A stretch of DNA of 64,000 nt from Buchnera aphidicola (Brevicoryne brassicae) (GCF_005082825.1 NZ_CP034882.1:446318-510317); one strand, 5' to 3'. Positions 31,052-41,873 are shown, counted from the stretch's first letter. Translations and numbers: made by a program. The notes: generated by a model from the sequence alone, not told the origin.

Positions 31052-32872
31052 ATGCATAAAAATATAAGAAATATCGCTATTATAGCACATGTTGATCATG
31101 GAAAAACTACATTACTTGATAAACTATTACAACAATCAGGAACTTTTCAAGAACATGAAGAAAAAACTGAACGTATTATGGATTCTAATGCTTTAGAAAA
31201 AGAAAGAGGTATTACAATTTTATCTAAAAATACATCTATTCAATGGAAAAATTATAAAATTAATATAGTAGATACTCCTGGTCATTCTGATTTTGGTGGT
31301 GAAGTCGAACGTGTAATGTCAATGGTAGATTCAGTTCTTTTAGTAGTAGATGCATTAGATGGACCAATGCCTCAAACACGTTTTGTCACCAAGAAAGCAT
31401 TTAAATACGGTTTAAATCCTATTGTTGTAATTAATAAAGTAGATAGAATAAATTCTCGTCCAGACTGGGTAGTCGATCAAGTTTTTGATCTTTTCGTTAA
31501 TCTTGATGCTAATGATCAACAACTTGACTTTCCTATTGTTTATACTTCTGCAATTTTAGGAACTTCAGGCATAGATTATCTAAAAATGGAGGATAGTATG
31601 ATTGCACTATATGAATCTATTATTAAGTATGCTCCAGCTCCAAACGTTGATCCTAATCAAAAGTTCCAAATGCAAATTTCACAGCTTGATTATAATAATT
31701 ATCTAGGAGTTATAGGAGTTGGACGTATTAAACAAGGCTCTATAAAACCAAATGATCAAGTAATAATCATTGATAGTTTTGGTAAAATTCGCAATGGAAA
31801 AGTTAATAAAGTTTTAAATTATTTGGGTTTGAAAAGAATTGATATAAGTCAAGGAGAAGCGGGAGATATAATTGCACTTACAGGTCTTAATAAATTAAAT
31901 ATTTCTGATACAGTTTGCCATCCAGAAAATTTAAAACCATTGCCTGCATTAAGTATAGATGAGCCAACAGTAAACATGTTTTTTTCAGTAAATACATCAC
32001 CTTTTTCAGGAAAAGAAGGGAAATACATTACATCTCGTCAAATTTTAGAACGATTAAAAAAAGAAACTATGCATAATGTTGCATTACAAATAAAAGAAAC
32101 AAAAGATGCAAATATTTTTTCTGTTTCTGGACGCGGAGAATTACATTTATCTATATTAATTGAAAATATGCGTCGTGAAGGATTTGAATTAGAAGTATCT
32201 CGTCCTAAAATAATTTTTCGTGAAATTAATGAAATTAAAAAAGAACCATTCGAAAATGTCATTTTAGATATAGAAGAAAAAAATCAAGGAAATGTTATGC
32301 AATTTATAGGAGAAAGAAAAGGTGAATTAAAAAATATGACAATAGATAAAAATAGAAGAGTACGTTTAGAATATATATTATCTAGTAGAGCACTAATTGG
32401 CTTTCGTACTGAATTTATGAGTATTACTTCTGGAACGGGTCTTTGTTATTCATCTTTTAGTCACTATGATAATTGTCAAAATAGTAATATTGGACAAAGA
32501 AAAAATGGAGTTTTAATAGCTAATAGTACTGGTGTAGCTGTTGGTTTTGCTTTATTTAATTTACAAGAAAGAGGAAAATTATTTATCGGACATGGTGCTA
32601 AAGTATATGAAGGACAGGTAATAGGACTTCATAATCGTTCTAATGACTTAACAGTGAATTGTTTAACAGGAAAAAAATTAACTAATATGAGAGCTTCTGG
32701 AACTGATGAAGCAATAATTTTAACAACTGCTACTAATTTTACACTTGAAGAAGCACTAGGATTTATAAATGATGATGAACTTGTAGAAGTAACACCAAAT
32801 AGTATACGATTACGTAAACGTTATTTAAAAGAAAATGAAAGAAAAAAATTTTATCGTAATAAAAATATTTAA
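31052..32872 (+). CDS. typA: Ribosome-associated GTPase TypA/BipA
   Basis: Translational GTPase that assists large-subunit assembly, notably at low temperature, and is related to EF-G and LepA. The 606 residues compare with 607. IIAHVDHGKTTLLDKLL holds the P-loop, followed by ERGITILSKNTSI, VDTPGHSDFGGEVERV, VINKVDR and the specific C-terminal domain with NMRASGTDEAI near residue 547. AAAGAGGAAAA supplies a ribosome-binding site. A strong hairpin follows, between typA and the convergent gmk. Confidence 0.97.
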   Translation: MHKNIRNIAIIAHVDHGKTTLLDKLLQQSGTFQEHEEKTERIMDSNALEKERGITILSKNTSIQWKNYKINIVDTPGHSDFGGEVERVMSMVDSVLLVVDALDGPMPQTRFVTKKAFKYGLNPIVVINKVDRINSRPDWVVDQVFDLFVNLDANDQQLDFPIVYTSAILGTSGIDYLKMEDSMIALYESIIKYAPAPNVDPNQKFQMQISQLDYNNYLGVIGVGRIKQGSIKPNDQVIIIDSFGKIRNGKVNKVLNYLGLKRIDISQGEAGDIIALTGLNKLNISDTVCHPENLKPLPALSIDEPTVNMFFSVNTSPFSGKEGKYITSRQILERLKKETMHNVALQIKETKDANIFSVSGRGELHLSILIENMRREGFELEVSRPKIIFREINEIKKEPFENVILDIEEKNQGNVMQFIGERKGELKNMTIDKNRRVRLEYILSSRALIGFRTEFMSITSGTGLCYSSFSHYDNCQNSNIGQRKNGVLIANSTGVAVGFALFNLQERGKLFIGHGAKVYEGQVIGLHNRSNDLTVNCLTGKKLTNMRASGTDEAIILTTATNFTLEEALGFINDDELVEVTPNSIRLRKRYLKENERKKFYRNKNI

Positions 32873-32911
32873 TTTAAGTTGAAATTTATTATAAATACAA
32901 TCTATTATTAA

Positions 32912-32956
32912 TTATATAATTCTATTGTTCCAATAGAATTATATAAAATATTTTTT
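32912..32956. terminator. Long perfect hairpin between convergent typA and gmk
   Basis: A 16-base-pair perfect stem (32912-32927 with 32931-32946) closes on a three-base loop, and a run of six T (32951-32956) follows on the plus strand. It is the clearest rho-independent-like terminator in the window for typA, and could stop gmk transcripts too, since an inverted repeat works on both strands. Confidence 0.65.
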
Positions 32957-32978
32957 AAAAAAACTATTGTTTAAAGAA

Positions 32979-33602
32979 TCAACGTTTTAATAATTTAGCA
33001 ATTAATTCATTATATTTGTTTTTTTGATGAAACAAACATAAACGTTCAGCAGTAATAATAGTTGTTAAATCATTTATTGCTTTTTTAAAATCATCATTAA
33101 TTATTAAATAATCATATTCTAAATAATGTTGCATTTCATCTACCGCTTTTTCCATGCGTTTAGCGATAACTGTATCGCTATCTTGACCTCTATTTCTTAA
33201 TCTTTTATACAATATATCTTTAGATGGTGGTAATAAAAAAATACTTTTTGATTCAGGCATTTTATATCGAATTTGTTTAGCTCCCTGCCAATCAATATCA
33301 AGAAAAACATCAATCCCAGAAAGTAACATTTTTTCAATAAATTTACGAGAAGTGCCATAATAATGACTAAAAACTTTTGCGTATTCTAAAAAAGATTCTT
33401 GTTCAATCATAATCTGGAATTCTTTTTTAGAAATAAAATAATAATGTTCTCCATGCAGTTCACCAGGTCGTATAATACGAGTAGTATGAGAAATAGATAC
33501 TTGAATATCACGTGAAAATTGCGACTTTAATAATCCTTGTATTAAACTTGATTTTCCTGTACCACTTGGTGCTGAAATAATAAAAAGGATACCTAGAGAC
33601 AT
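32979..33602 (-). CDS. gmk: Guanylate kinase
   Basis: Phosphorylates GMP to GDP, a step to GTP and dGTP. The 207 residues equal E. coli in length. The P-loop is [17 protein letters not shown] at about 8-24; [19 protein letters not shown] binds [17 protein letters not shown] and [16 protein letters not shown] (lid) follow. Stands alone: E. coli rpoZ and spoT, which follow gmk, are not here. The next gene upstream, ygfZ, is on the same strand with 129 bases between, containing a short tandem repeat. Confidence 0.97.
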   Translation of the reverse strand: MSLGILFIISAPSGTGKSSLIQGLLKSQFSRDIQVSISHTTRIIRPGELHGEHYYFISKKEFQIMIEQESFLEYAKVFSHYYGTSRKFIEKMLLSGIDVFLDIDWQGAKQIRYKMPESKSIFLLPPSKDILYKRLRNRGQDSDTVIAKRMEKAVDEMQHYLEYDYLIINDDFKKAINDLTTIITAERLCLFHQKNKYNELIAKLLKR

Positions 33603-33681
33603 GATTTTTAAAAAAATTAATTTTAAATAAAAAATAAAAGTAAATATTTTATATTATATATATATAAAATATCGTTCTTAT

Positions 33682-33713
33682 AAAGAACATATTTAAAGAA
33701 CATATTTAAAGAA
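33682..33713. repeat. 13-bp tandem repeat, two and a half copies, between gmk and ygfZ
   Basis: aaagaacatattt occurs at 33682-33694 and 33695-33707, and its first six bases recur at 33708-33713. It lies in the gap upstream of gmk, so it may fall in or near the gmk promoter. Copy-number change between strains is likely. Confidence 0.75.
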
Positions 33714-33731
33714 ATATTTTTTTATACATAA

Positions 33732-34694
33732 CTATATAGTTTTCATGAAAAAAACATTCTCAAATCCACGTATTCTAAACGAATCATTTATATTTACAGG
33801 TTTATAAAGCACTACTTGTATTAACATTTCTTGAGAATTAACATGAACTATAGCTAATAAAACACCTATCTTATACCATTTTTTTTCTAATTTAATTTCA
33901 ATAAAAGAATTGATTTCAGGAAAAATTTTTCCCATTCCAATTAAATAACATAAATAATATTTATTTAAATTTTTAAAAAATATTCGTGCTATTGTTTCTT
34001 GTCCATAATAACATCCTTTTTTAAAACTAATAGCTTCAAGCTTGTCTAAATTAATAGCTTGAGGTGTAAATTTTTTAGAACATTTTTCATCAATAATTGG
34101 AAAACCGGCTTCAATGTCTAATGCAGTCCATTGTCTACTATCATTTAAAAATATTTTCTTATTAATACTTTTTTTAAAAAACAAAAAATCTGATAAAGGT
34201 AAAACTAATAAAAACCGTTCTGATGGTTTTGAAAACCATAATATAGTTTTTTTGCATTCATGAACTACTGGTGAATTTTGATCTGGTATTGTTTCAAAAA
34301 AATCTAATAAAAATAATCTAGCATTTAAACCTGCAATTCCTATTAGATAAATATGATCTAATTTATAAATCCTTATTTTTGAAAAAATAGAATATTTTTT
34401 TAATTCTTTTATTTGAGTTTTAGAAATACTTGTTCTTTGAATATAACCGTAACCTTTATCATAGTGAAATAAACGCATAGTAGTCCATACTTTTCCATTA
34501 AAATTACAGTGGGCACAAAGTGTATGATTTGTTTTTTTTAATAAGTTTATATCAATTGTTAATTGATTTTGAAGATATCTTTGAGCATCAGAACCTTCTG
34601 CATAAACAAAAGACCACTCATTTAATAATATCATAGTTAATGATAATTTATTTGATGGATAAATTATCTCTTTTGGTGATATAAATACTGACAT
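33732..34694 (-). CDS. ygfZ: tRNA-modifying and iron-sulfur-related folate-binding protein YgfZ
   Basis: Folate-binding protein that supports a subset of iron-sulfur enzymes, including MiaB (encoded in this window). The 320 residues compare with 326 in E. coli. The diagnostic K-G-C-Y-x-G-Q-E motif is present as FKKGCYYGQETIARI, with GSDAQRYLQNQLTIDI near the N terminus and DIEAGFPIID before the motif. The functional Cys is intact. It is divergent from prfB, sharing a 176-base A+T-rich gap in which I see no clear promoter. Confidence 0.94.
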   Translation of the reverse strand: MSVFISPKEIIYPSNKLSLTMILLNEWSFVYAEGSDAQRYLQNQLTIDINLLKKTNHTLCAHCNFNGKVWTTMRLFHYDKGYGYIQRTSISKTQIKELKKYSIFSKIRIYKLDHIYLIGIAGLNARLFLLDFFETIPDQNSPVVHECKKTILWFSKPSERFLLVLPLSDFLFFKKSINKKIFLNDSRQWTALDIEAGFPIIDEKCSKKFTPQAINLDKLEAISFKKGCYYGQETIARIFFKNLNKYYLCYLIGMGKIFPEINSFIEIKLEKKWYKIGVLLAIVHVNSQEMLIQVVLYKPVNINDSFRIRGFENVFFMKTI

Positions 34695-34870
34695 TTTTCT
34701 ATTCCCTTAAAATATAATTAAAATTAATTCTATAAATTTAAAATAAATGAATTTATTTAAAATAATCTATCATATAATAAAAATTACGTAACGTTTTATA
34801 TGATCAAAAATCATTCATTAAAACTATTTAAAAAAATTTATTAAAAAAATATAAAAACATTGGAAGAAAT

Positions 34871-35954
34871 ATGATTACTAATCAAATTGATAATTTAAAT
34901 AAACGTATACAAGATCTTAAGAGGTATCTTTGAATATAATAAAAAAAAATCACGTGTTTTAGAAATTGATTTAGAATTATTATCACCTGAGATATGGAAA
35001 AAACACAAATCTATAAAAAAACTTAATAAAGAAAAATATTCTTTAAATACAATAATTGACGATATTAATCAAGTAGAAATACATATAAAAGAAGCAATTA
35101 TTTTTTCAGAACTGGCTATAGAAACAACAGATAGCAAGTTATTTGAAGATGTTTTTTTAAAAATCAAAAAAATTGAGAAAAAAATCAAAAAAATTGAGTT
35201 TTATCGTATGTTTTCAAGTAAACATGATAATTGTAATTGTTATGTTGATATACAATCTGGTTCAGGAGGAACAGATGCGCAAGATTGGGCGAAAATATTA
35301 TTAAGAATGTATTTAAAATGGGCTGATAAAAAAGGATTTCAAACAGAAATTATTCATGAATCTATTGGAGAAATAGTTGGAATTAAATCTGCTACTATTA
35401 AAGTACATGGAGAATATGCTTTTGGATGGTTAAGAACAGAAACAGGAATACATCGCTTAATTAGAAAAAGTCCTTTCGATTCAGGCAAAAGACGTCATAC
35501 TTCTTTTAGTTCAGTTTTTGTATATCCAGATATAGATGATCAAATTTATATAAATATCAATTCATCTGAACTAAGAGTAGATGTTTATAGAGCATCTGGG
35601 GCTGGTGGACAACATGTAAATCGAACAGAATCAGCTGTAAGAATTACTCATCTACCAACAAATCTCGTTACTCAATGTCAAAGTAGTCGTTCTCAACATA
35701 AAAACAAAGAACAAGCAATACAACAAATGAAATCTAAATTATATGAAATGCAAAAAAGAGAAAAACAAAAAAAGAAAAAAGAACTAGAAAAAAACAAATC
35801 TAATATAACTTGGGGAAACCAAATACGCTCATATATATTAGATAATTCAAAAATTAAAGATCTTCGTACTGGTATTGAAAAAAATCATATTCAATCTGTA
35901 TTAGATGGAGATTTAGACGATTTTATTGAACAAAGTTTAATAATAGGATTATAA
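34871..35954 (+). CDS. prfB: Peptide chain release factor 2, read through a programmed +1 frameshift
   Basis: Terminates translation at UAA and UGA. The first 20 codons from the ATG at 34871 end at an in-frame TGA (34931-34933); the rest lies in the +1 frame. The joint is the classic RF2 shift site: a Shine-Dalgarno-like AAGAGG, then TAT CTT TGA A, at which the ribosome slips on CTT and continues with GAA. The fused product has 360 residues (365 in E. coli). Codon recognition uses [15 protein letters not shown] (SPF tripeptide) and catalysis [15 protein letters not shown] (GGQ). The TGA is the regulatory stop: scarce RF2 favours shifting. lysS follows nine bases later, as in E. coli. Confidence 0.96.
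34919..34934 (+). promoter_or_regulatory. RF2 programmed +1 frameshift site
   Basis: AAGAGG-TAT-CTT-TGA-A compares with AGGGGG-TAT-CTT-TGA-C in E. coli. The Shine-Dalgarno-like hexamer keeps three bases to CTT, the slippery CTT is unchanged, and the fourth base after TGA is A rather than C. Autoregulates prfB by RF2 level. Confidence 0.93.
35601..35608 (+). other. Chi octamer (E. coli type) in prfB
   Basis: GCTGGTGG, the sequence at which E. coli RecBCD changes from degradation to recombination, occurs here within the codons of the GGQ motif. It may be a by-product of the coding constraint. Confidence 0.4.
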
Positions 35955-35963
35955 GGAAAAATA

Positions 35964-37466
35964 ATGTCAGAAACAGAAAATAGTATTTCTAATAATGAAA
36001 CATTTATCAGAAAACAAAAATTTATAAATATGAAAAAAGAAGGATTTTCTTTTCCAAATAACTTCAAAAGAAATACTACTTCAAAAAAAATCCATCAAAA
36101 ATATAACAAAAAAGATACTAATAAACTTAAAGAGTTAAAAATTAACGTTTCTATTGCTGGTCGTATGATACAAAGACGTATTATGGGAAAAGCCTCTTTT
36201 TTTACATTACAAGACATGGAAGGTCAAATACAAATATATGTAAAAGAAAAAGAAATATCATCTGAAAATTATAAAAACAATTTTAAAAAATGGGATATTG
36301 GCGATATTTTAGCAGTGATTGGAACATTATTCAAAACCAAAACTGGAGAATTGTCAATTTATTGCAGTAATATAAAAATACTTAATAAATCATTAAAATC
36401 ACTACCTGATAAGTTTCATGGATTATCTAACCAAGAAACTCGTTATCGAAAAAGATACTTAGACTTAATTAGTAATAATCAATTGTATAATGTTTTTAAA
36501 AATCGTTCTAAAATTATCATGGCAATTAGAAGTTTTATGAAAGAACATGATTTTTTAGAGGTAGAAACTCCAATGTTACAAAATATTCCCGGAGGAGCAA
36601 ATGCTCGTCCTTTTATTACTTACCATAATGAAATTAATACAAAAATGTATTTAAGGATAGCACCAGAATTATATTTAAAAAAATTAATTATTGGAGGTTT
36701 TGAACGTATTTTTGAACTTAATAGAAATTTTCGCAATGAAGGAATATCTAGTCGACATAATCCAGAGTTTACTATGATGGAAGCATATATTGCATATTCT
36801 GATTATGAAGATATGATGAAATTTACAGAAAATCTTGTTAAAAGTATTACAAAATTAGTTTTTAAAGATACTAAAATTAAATATCATAATTATTATTTTG
36901 ATTTTAATAAACCATTTTACAAAATCACCATGAAAAATGCCATTCTTAAATTTAATCCACAAATTACACTATCTGATTTAGAAAATCTAGATAAGATAAA
37001 AAAAATTGCTAAATTAATAGGTATAAAAATAGAAAAAACATGGGAAATAGGAAAAATAGAAAATGAAATATTTGAAAAAACTGTAGAAAAAAAATTAATC
37101 CAACCTACTTTTATAACTCAATATCCAGTAGAAGTTTCTCCGTTAGCAAGACGTAATAATATTAATGCAAATGTAACAGATAGATTTGAACTTTTTATAG
37201 CTGGATATGAAATAGGAAATGGATTTTCAGAATTAAACGATGTAGAAGATCAAAAAATTAGATTTTTAAATCAAATCAAAAAAGAAAAACAAGAAAATAA
37301 TAAAGATATATTTTACGATCAAGATTATATAGAAGCTTTAAAATACGGTTTGCCCCCAACATCTGGATTAGGTATTGGAATTGATCGTCTAATAATGATA
37401 CTAACTAATCAAATTAGTATTCGTGATGTAATTCTATTTCCAACACTTCGTCGATCTAGTAAATAA
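35964..37466 (+). CDS. lysS: Lysyl-tRNA synthetase (class II)
   Basis: Charges tRNA-Lys. The 500 residues compare with 505 in E. coli. An OB-fold anticodon-binding domain (VSIAGRMIQRRIMGKASFFT at about 61-80) precedes the class II core: motif 1 region FLEVETPMLQNIPGGANARP, motif 2 FELNRNFRNEGISSRHNPEF, and motif 3 GLGIGIDRLIM near the C terminus. AAGGAAA precedes the ATG. Follows prfB by nine bases, so the pair is co-transcribed. Confidence 0.97.
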   Translation: MSETENSISNNETFIRKQKFINMKKEGFSFPNNFKRNTTSKKIHQKYNKKDTNKLKELKINVSIAGRMIQRRIMGKASFFTLQDMEGQIQIYVKEKEISSENYKNNFKKWDIGDILAVIGTLFKTKTGELSIYCSNIKILNKSLKSLPDKFHGLSNQETRYRKRYLDLISNNQLYNVFKNRSKIIMAIRSFMKEHDFLEVETPMLQNIPGGANARPFITYHNEINTKMYLRIAPELYLKKLIIGGFERIFELNRNFRNEGISSRHNPEFTMMEAYIAYSDYEDMMKFTENLVKSITKLVFKDTKIKYHNYYFDFNKPFYKITMKNAILKFNPQITLSDLENLDKIKKIAKLIGIKIEKTWEIGKIENEIFEKTVEKKLIQPTFITQYPVEVSPLARRNNINANVTDRFELFIAGYEIGNGFSELNDVEDQKIRFLNQIKKEKQENNKDIFYDQDYIEALKYGLPPTSGLGIGIDRLIMILTNQISIRDVILFPTLRRSSK

Positions 37467-37540
37467 TTTTGATAAATTAAAATACAATTTTAAAAAAATA
37501 AGAAAATAAATATTTTGATAAACATTCAATAGGAAACAAA

Positions 37541-38788
37541 ATGCCAGAACTTCTAAATAACATGAAAAGTAATTTTAATATAAAAAAAATTAAACTATTA
37601 ATAAACCAGTATCAGTCTCCATTTTGGGTTTACGATTCTAATATTATTTACAAAAAAATCAAATTGTTAAAAAAATTTGATGTTATTAGATTTGCTCAAA
37701 AAGCTTGTTCAAATATTAATATATTGCGCTTAATGAGAAATAAGAATATAAAAGTAGACGCAGTTTCATTAGGTGAAATCGAACGAGCTTTATTATCAGG
37801 TTTTAAAAAAAATACAAATGAAATAATTTTTACTGCGGATATCTTAGATAAAGAAACTTTATCTAAGGTAATAGATTATAACATACCAGTTAATGCTGGT
37901 TCTTTAGATATGTTAAAACAACTAGGAACAGCATCTCCAGGTCATAATGTTTGGTTACGTATAAATCCAAGGTTTGGATACGGACATAGCAAAAAAACAA
38001 ATACAGGAGGAGAAAATAGTAAACATGGAATTTGGGAACCTTCCTTAGCAATACCAATTATAAAAAAATACAAATTAAATTTAATAGGTTTGCATATGCA
38101 TATTGGTTCTGGAGTTGATTATGTACATTTAAAAAAAGTTTGCAAATCTATGGTAGAAAAAGTTATTGAATTAAATCAAAAAATATCATCTATTTCTGCT
38201 GGTGGAGGATTGCCAATACCATATAAATTTAATGAAAAACCTATTAATATAAAAAAATACTTCACATTATGGGATACAGCTAGAAAAGAAATATCAAAAT
38301 TTTTAGGGAAAAAAATCGAATTAGAAATCGAACCTGGAAGATTTTTAGTTGCAGAATCAGGAATTTTAATATCAAAAGTATGGTCTGTAAAAAAAATGGG
38401 TAATAAAAATTTTGTTTTAGTAGATGTAGGATTTAATGATTTGATGAGACCAACTATGTACGGTAGTTATCATCATATATCAGTTATTTCTGGAGATAAT
38501 AGAAACATTGATGAAAAAAACACAATAAACACTGTCATAGCAGGACCTTTATGTGAATCAGGTGATATTTTTACACAAAAAGAAGGAGGTACCGTGCAAA
38601 CTAGAAAATTACCAATAATAAAAGTTGGAGATTATTTAATTTTTCATGATACAGGTGCTTATGGTGCTTCAATGTCATCGAATTATAATACAAGACCTCT
38701 AATTCCAGAAATATTATTAGAAAATAATGATTCCTTTATTATTCGAAGACGTCAAAAAATAGAAGAAATATTAAATTTAGAAATGTAA
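37541..38788 (+). CDS. lysA: Diaminopimelate decarboxylase
   Basis: Final step of lysine synthesis: PLP-dependent decarboxylation of meso-diaminopimelate. Lysine is an essential amino acid the symbiont supplies to the aphid. The 415 residues compare with 420 in E. coli. The PLP lysine is in RFAQKACSN, followed by SLGEIERALLSG, GLHMHIGSG, the glycine loop SAGGGLPIPY, EIEPGRFLVAESG and the dimer-interface CESGD. GATAGGAAAC gives a modest ribosome-binding site. E. coli lysR, its divergent activator gene, is absent, so expression is probably unregulated. Confidence 0.98.
   Translation: MPELLNNMKSNFNIKKIKLLINQYQSPFWVYDSNIIYKKIKLLKKFDVIRFAQKACSNINILRLMRNKNIKVDAVSLGEIERALLSGFKKNTNEIIFTADILDKETLSKVIDYNIPVNAGSLDMLKQLGTASPGHNVWLRINPRFGYGHSKKTNTGGENSKHGIWEPSLAIPIIKKYKLNLIGLHMHIGSGVDYVHLKKVCKSMVEKVIELNQKISSISAGGGLPIPYKFNEKPINIKKYFTLWDTARKEISKFLGKKIELEIEPGRFLVAESGILISKVWSVKKMGNKNFVLVDVGFNDLMRPTMYGSYHHISVISGDNRNIDEKNTINTVIAGPLCESGDIFTQKEGGTVQTRKLPIIKVGDYLIFHDTGAYGASMSSNYNTRPLIPEILLENNDSFIIRRRQKIEEILNLEM
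38198..38205 (+). other. Chi octamer (E. coli type) in lysA
   Basis: A second GCTGGTGG in the same orientation as the one in prfB, 2.6 kb downstream, over the Ala-Gly-Gly codons of the conserved SAGGG loop. Again possibly coding coincidence. Confidence 0.4.
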
Positions 38789-38837
38789 TATTTTTTTAAA
38801 AATTATTTTTAATAAAACAAGAGGTTTTTAACAAAAA

Positions 38838-39689
38838 ATGTACATTATGTTTCCTAATTTCAATCCTATTATCTTTAATATTGGTCCTATATCTGCTCGT
38901 TGGTATGGTCTTATGTATTTTTTTAGTCTAGTTTTTGCTGTATGGTATGGAAAAAAAAAAGTATTAAAAAACAAAATATATAATATAAAAAAAACAGAAA
39001 CATTTATATATTCTATTTTTTTAGGTTCTTGTATCGGAGGTAGAATAGGCTACATTATTTTTTATAACTTTCCATATTATTCTAATAATATACTACATAT
39101 ATTTTATATATGGGAAGGTGGTATGTCATTTCATGGAGGATTAATAGGTGGCATCATTACCATATTATATCTTTCTTTTAAATACAAAAAAAAAATACTA
39201 GAAATATCTGATTTTATAGTTCCTTTAGTGCCATTTGGTTTAGGTGCTGGAAGATTAGGGAATTTTATTAATAGTGAGCTATGGGGTCGCATATCGCCAA
39301 ATTTTTCATATGCAGTGATTTTTCCTAATTCTCAATATCAAGATTTAGAAATAATTAAAAAACGTCCAGAATTAAAAATTCTATTAGAAAAATATGGCGG
39401 ATTACCACGTCATCCTTCACAGTTATATGAATTTTTTTTAGAAGGAGTAGTTTTATTTTTCATAATTTATTTTTTTACAAAAAAAAATAGATCTACAGGT
39501 AGCGTTAGTGGTTTATTTTTAATTACCTATGGTGTATTTAGAAGTATTTTAGAATTTTTTCGAGAACCAGATCCTCAAATTGGATTATTTAAAAATATGA
39601 TCACTATGGGACAAATATTATCAATTCCAATGATTATTTTAGGAATTATTATAATATTTAAAACTTTTTATAAAAAATCGGATTTTTGA
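38838..39689 (+). CDS. lgt: Prolipoprotein diacylglyceryl transferase
   Basis: Inner-membrane enzyme that attaches diacylglycerol to the lipobox Cys of prolipoproteins, such as NlpD and the probable MltA encoded here. The 283 residues (291 in E. coli) are strongly hydrophobic with several membrane segments. The signature is [12 protein letters not shown] with the essential His, followed by [17 protein letters not shown] and RHPSQLYE. The frame passes cleanly through an A10 run at 38951-38960. lgt-thyA is also the E. coli order; lgt stops five bases before thyA. Confidence 0.96.
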   Translation: MYIMFPNFNPIIFNIGPISARWYGLMYFFSLVFAVWYGKKKVLKNKIYNIKKTETFIYSIFLGSCIGGRIGYIIFYNFPYYSNNILHIFYIWEGGMSFHGGLIGGIITILYLSFKYKKKILEISDFIVPLVPFGLGAGRLGNFINSELWGRISPNFSYAVIFPNSQYQDLEIIKKRPELKILLEKYGGLPRHPSQLYEFFLEGVVLFFIIYFFTKKNRSTGSVSGLFLITYGVFRSILEFFREPDPQIGLFKNMITMGQILSIPMIILGIIIIFKTFYKKSDF

Positions 39690-39694
39690 AAAAA

Positions 39695-40489
39695 ATGAAA
39701 CAATATCTTAAATTAGTAAAAAAAATAATTAAGAATGGTAATCAAAAAAAAGATCGAACAGGTACAGGAACATTATCTATTTTTGGTTATAATATGAAAT
39801 TTAATTTAAAAAAAGGTTTTCCTTTAATTACAACAAAAAAATGTCATATTTCATCTATTATTCATGAACTTCTATGGTTTCTAAAAGGTGATACCAATAT
39901 TAAATACTTAAATGATAACAAAATATCAATTTGGGATCATTGGGCAGATGATTTTGGAGACGTTGGTCCAATTTATGGAAAACAATGGAGAAGTTGGAAT
40001 ACATTAGAAAACAAAAAAATTGATCAAATAAAAAATATATTAATAAAATTAAAAACGGATCCTGATTCTCGTAGAATTTTAGTCTCTAGTTGGAATGTTG
40101 GTGAAATAGATCAAATGAAATTACCTCCTTGTCATGTACTTTTTCAATTTTATGTTTTCAAAAAAACATTAAGCTGCCAACTTTATCAACGTTCCTGTGA
40201 CGTATTTCTTGGTCTACCTTTTAACATAGCTAGTTATGCACTACTCATACACATGATAGCACAACAATGTAATTTAAAAGTAGGTGAATTTTTGTGGACA
40301 GGAGGGGATGTACATTTATATAACAATCATATTGAACAAGCAAAAAAACAAATAACAAGAACTCCTTTAAAACTTCCAAAATTAATGATTATTAAAAAAC
40401 CAACATCATTATTTCAGTACTCCTTCAAAGACTTTAAAATTATTGGATATAATCCTTATTCTTCTATCAAGGCGAAAATATCTATATAA
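39695..40489 (+). CDS. thyA: Thymidylate synthase
   Basis: Methylates dUMP to dTMP with methylenetetrahydrofolate. I start at the ATG at 39695, giving 264 residues, exactly the E. coli length, with MKQYL aligned; a TTG three codons upstream is open but overlaps lgt. Motifs: [28 protein letters not shown], the catalytic Cys in [12 protein letters not shown] (equivalent to E. coli Cys146), [20 protein letters not shown] and [13 protein letters not shown]. In a genome this rich in A and T, demand for dTTP is high. Confidence 0.97.
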   Translation: MKQYLKLVKKIIKNGNQKKDRTGTGTLSIFGYNMKFNLKKGFPLITTKKCHISSIIHELLWFLKGDTNIKYLNDNKISIWDHWADDFGDVGPIYGKQWRSWNTLENKKIDQIKNILIKLKTDPDSRRILVSSWNVGEIDQMKLPPCHVLFQFYVFKKTLSCQLYQRSCDVFLGLPFNIASYALLIHMIAQQCNLKVGEFLWTGGDVHLYNNHIEQAKKQITRTPLKLPKLMIIKKPTSLFQYSFKDFKIIGYNPYSSIKAKISI

Positions 40490-40534
40490 ATATAAAAATT
40501 TTTATATAAAAACTTAGGCTGATTATTTACACAT

Positions 40535-41854
40535 ATGAAATATATATACATAAAAACTTGGGGCTGTCAAATGAATGAATACGATTCATCTATGATAGTC
40601 AAATCACTTGAAAAAAATAATGAATATTTAATTACTGAAAATGTAGAAAAAGCTAGTATCTTAATATTAAACACTTGTTCTATAAGAGAAAAAGCTCAAG
40701 AAAAAGTTTTCCATCAGCTAGGTAGATGGAGAAAATTAAAAAAAAATAATCCCGAAATTATTATTGCTGTAGGAGGTTGTGTTGCAACTCAAGAAGGTAA
40801 AGAAATTTTTAAAAGAGCTAATTACGTAGATATTGTATTTGGAACTCAAACATTACATAGATTACCAAAAATGATTTCTGAAGTAAAAAAAAACCGTAAA
40901 TATTTTATAGATATTAGTTTTCCTAAACTAGAAAAATTTAATTATTCTTTACAACCTAAAAAAACTGGATGTACTGCATTTATTTCTATTATGGAAGGAT
41001 GTAATAAATATTGTTCATTTTGTGTAGTACCATATACTAGAGGTAATGAAATTAGTCGACCATGTGATGATATTTTATTTGAAATATCAATTTTAGCAAA
41101 AAAAGGTGTAAGAGAAATTAATTTATTAGGACAAAATGTTAATGCATATCAAGGACCTACTTTTAATGGACAAATTTGCTATTTTTCTGAATTAATAAGA
41201 TTAGTAGCTGAAATAGAAGGAATTGATAGAATTCGTTTTACCACAAGTAATCCTCTTGAATTTACTGATGATATTATTGAAGTATATCGCGATACACCAA
41301 AATTAGTAAGTTTTCTTCATCTTCCAGTACAAAGTGGTTCTAATAAAATACTTAGTCTAATGAAACGATCATATACAATAGAAGACTATCAATTTATTAT
41401 TGAAAAATTAATCTCTGCTAGACCTGATATTCAAATAAGTTCGGATTTTATCGTAGGTTTTCCAGGAGAATCGGAAATAGATTTTCAAAAAACCATTATG
41501 TTTATAAAAAAAATCAATTTTGATATGAGTTTTAGTTTTATATATTCTAATAGACCTGGTACACCTGCATCTGAAATAAAAGACAATATTAATTTAAAAG
41601 AAAAGAAAAAACGTTTATATATTTTACAAAATATTATCAACATACAAACTATGATGTGGAGTAGAAAAATGTTTGGGAGCACACAATCAGTTCTAGTAGA
41701 AGGAATATCTAATATGAATGTTATGGAATTATATGGTCGAACAGAAAATAATAGAATTGTAACTTTCACCGGAAAATCTAGTATGATTGGACAATTTGTT
41801 AATTTAAAAATCACAAAAATACATACGCATTCGTTAAAAGGTGAATTAATTTAA
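40535..41854 (+). CDS. miaB: tRNA-2-methylthio-N6-dimethylallyladenosine synthase
   Basis: Radical-SAM methylthiotransferase that adds the 2-methylthio group to i6A37 of tRNAs reading UNN codons, which dominate this genome. The 439 residues compare with 474 in E. coli; the missing part is the C-terminal tail after the TRAM domain. The auxiliary cluster uses Cys in [17 protein letters not shown] and GGCVAT; the radical-SAM cluster is [27 protein letters not shown] and [12 protein letters not shown] follow. ybeZ, next in E. coli, is missing, so ybeY comes directly after. Confidence 0.97.
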   Translation: MKYIYIKTWGCQMNEYDSSMIVKSLEKNNEYLITENVEKASILILNTCSIREKAQEKVFHQLGRWRKLKKNNPEIIIAVGGCVATQEGKEIFKRANYVDIVFGTQTLHRLPKMISEVKKNRKYFIDISFPKLEKFNYSLQPKKTGCTAFISIMEGCNKYCSFCVVPYTRGNEISRPCDDILFEISILAKKGVREINLLGQNVNAYQGPTFNGQICYFSELIRLVAEIEGIDRIRFTTSNPLEFTDDIIEVYRDTPKLVSFLHLPVQSGSNKILSLMKRSYTIEDYQFIIEKLISARPDIQISSDFIVGFPGESEIDFQKTIMFIKKINFDMSFSFIYSNRPGTPASEIKDNINLKEKKKRLYILQNIINIQTMMWSRKMFGSTQSVLVEGISNMNVMELYGRTENNRIVTFTGKSSMIGQFVNLKITKIHTHSLKGELI

Positions 41855-41873
41855 AATAATTAAATAAAAAAAT

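Noticed and set aside
35601-38205. The two Chi octamers as proof of Chi-directed recombination
   Set aside because: Both lie on conserved Gly-rich codons and recA is reportedly absent in Buchnera; only a genome-wide count could show selection.
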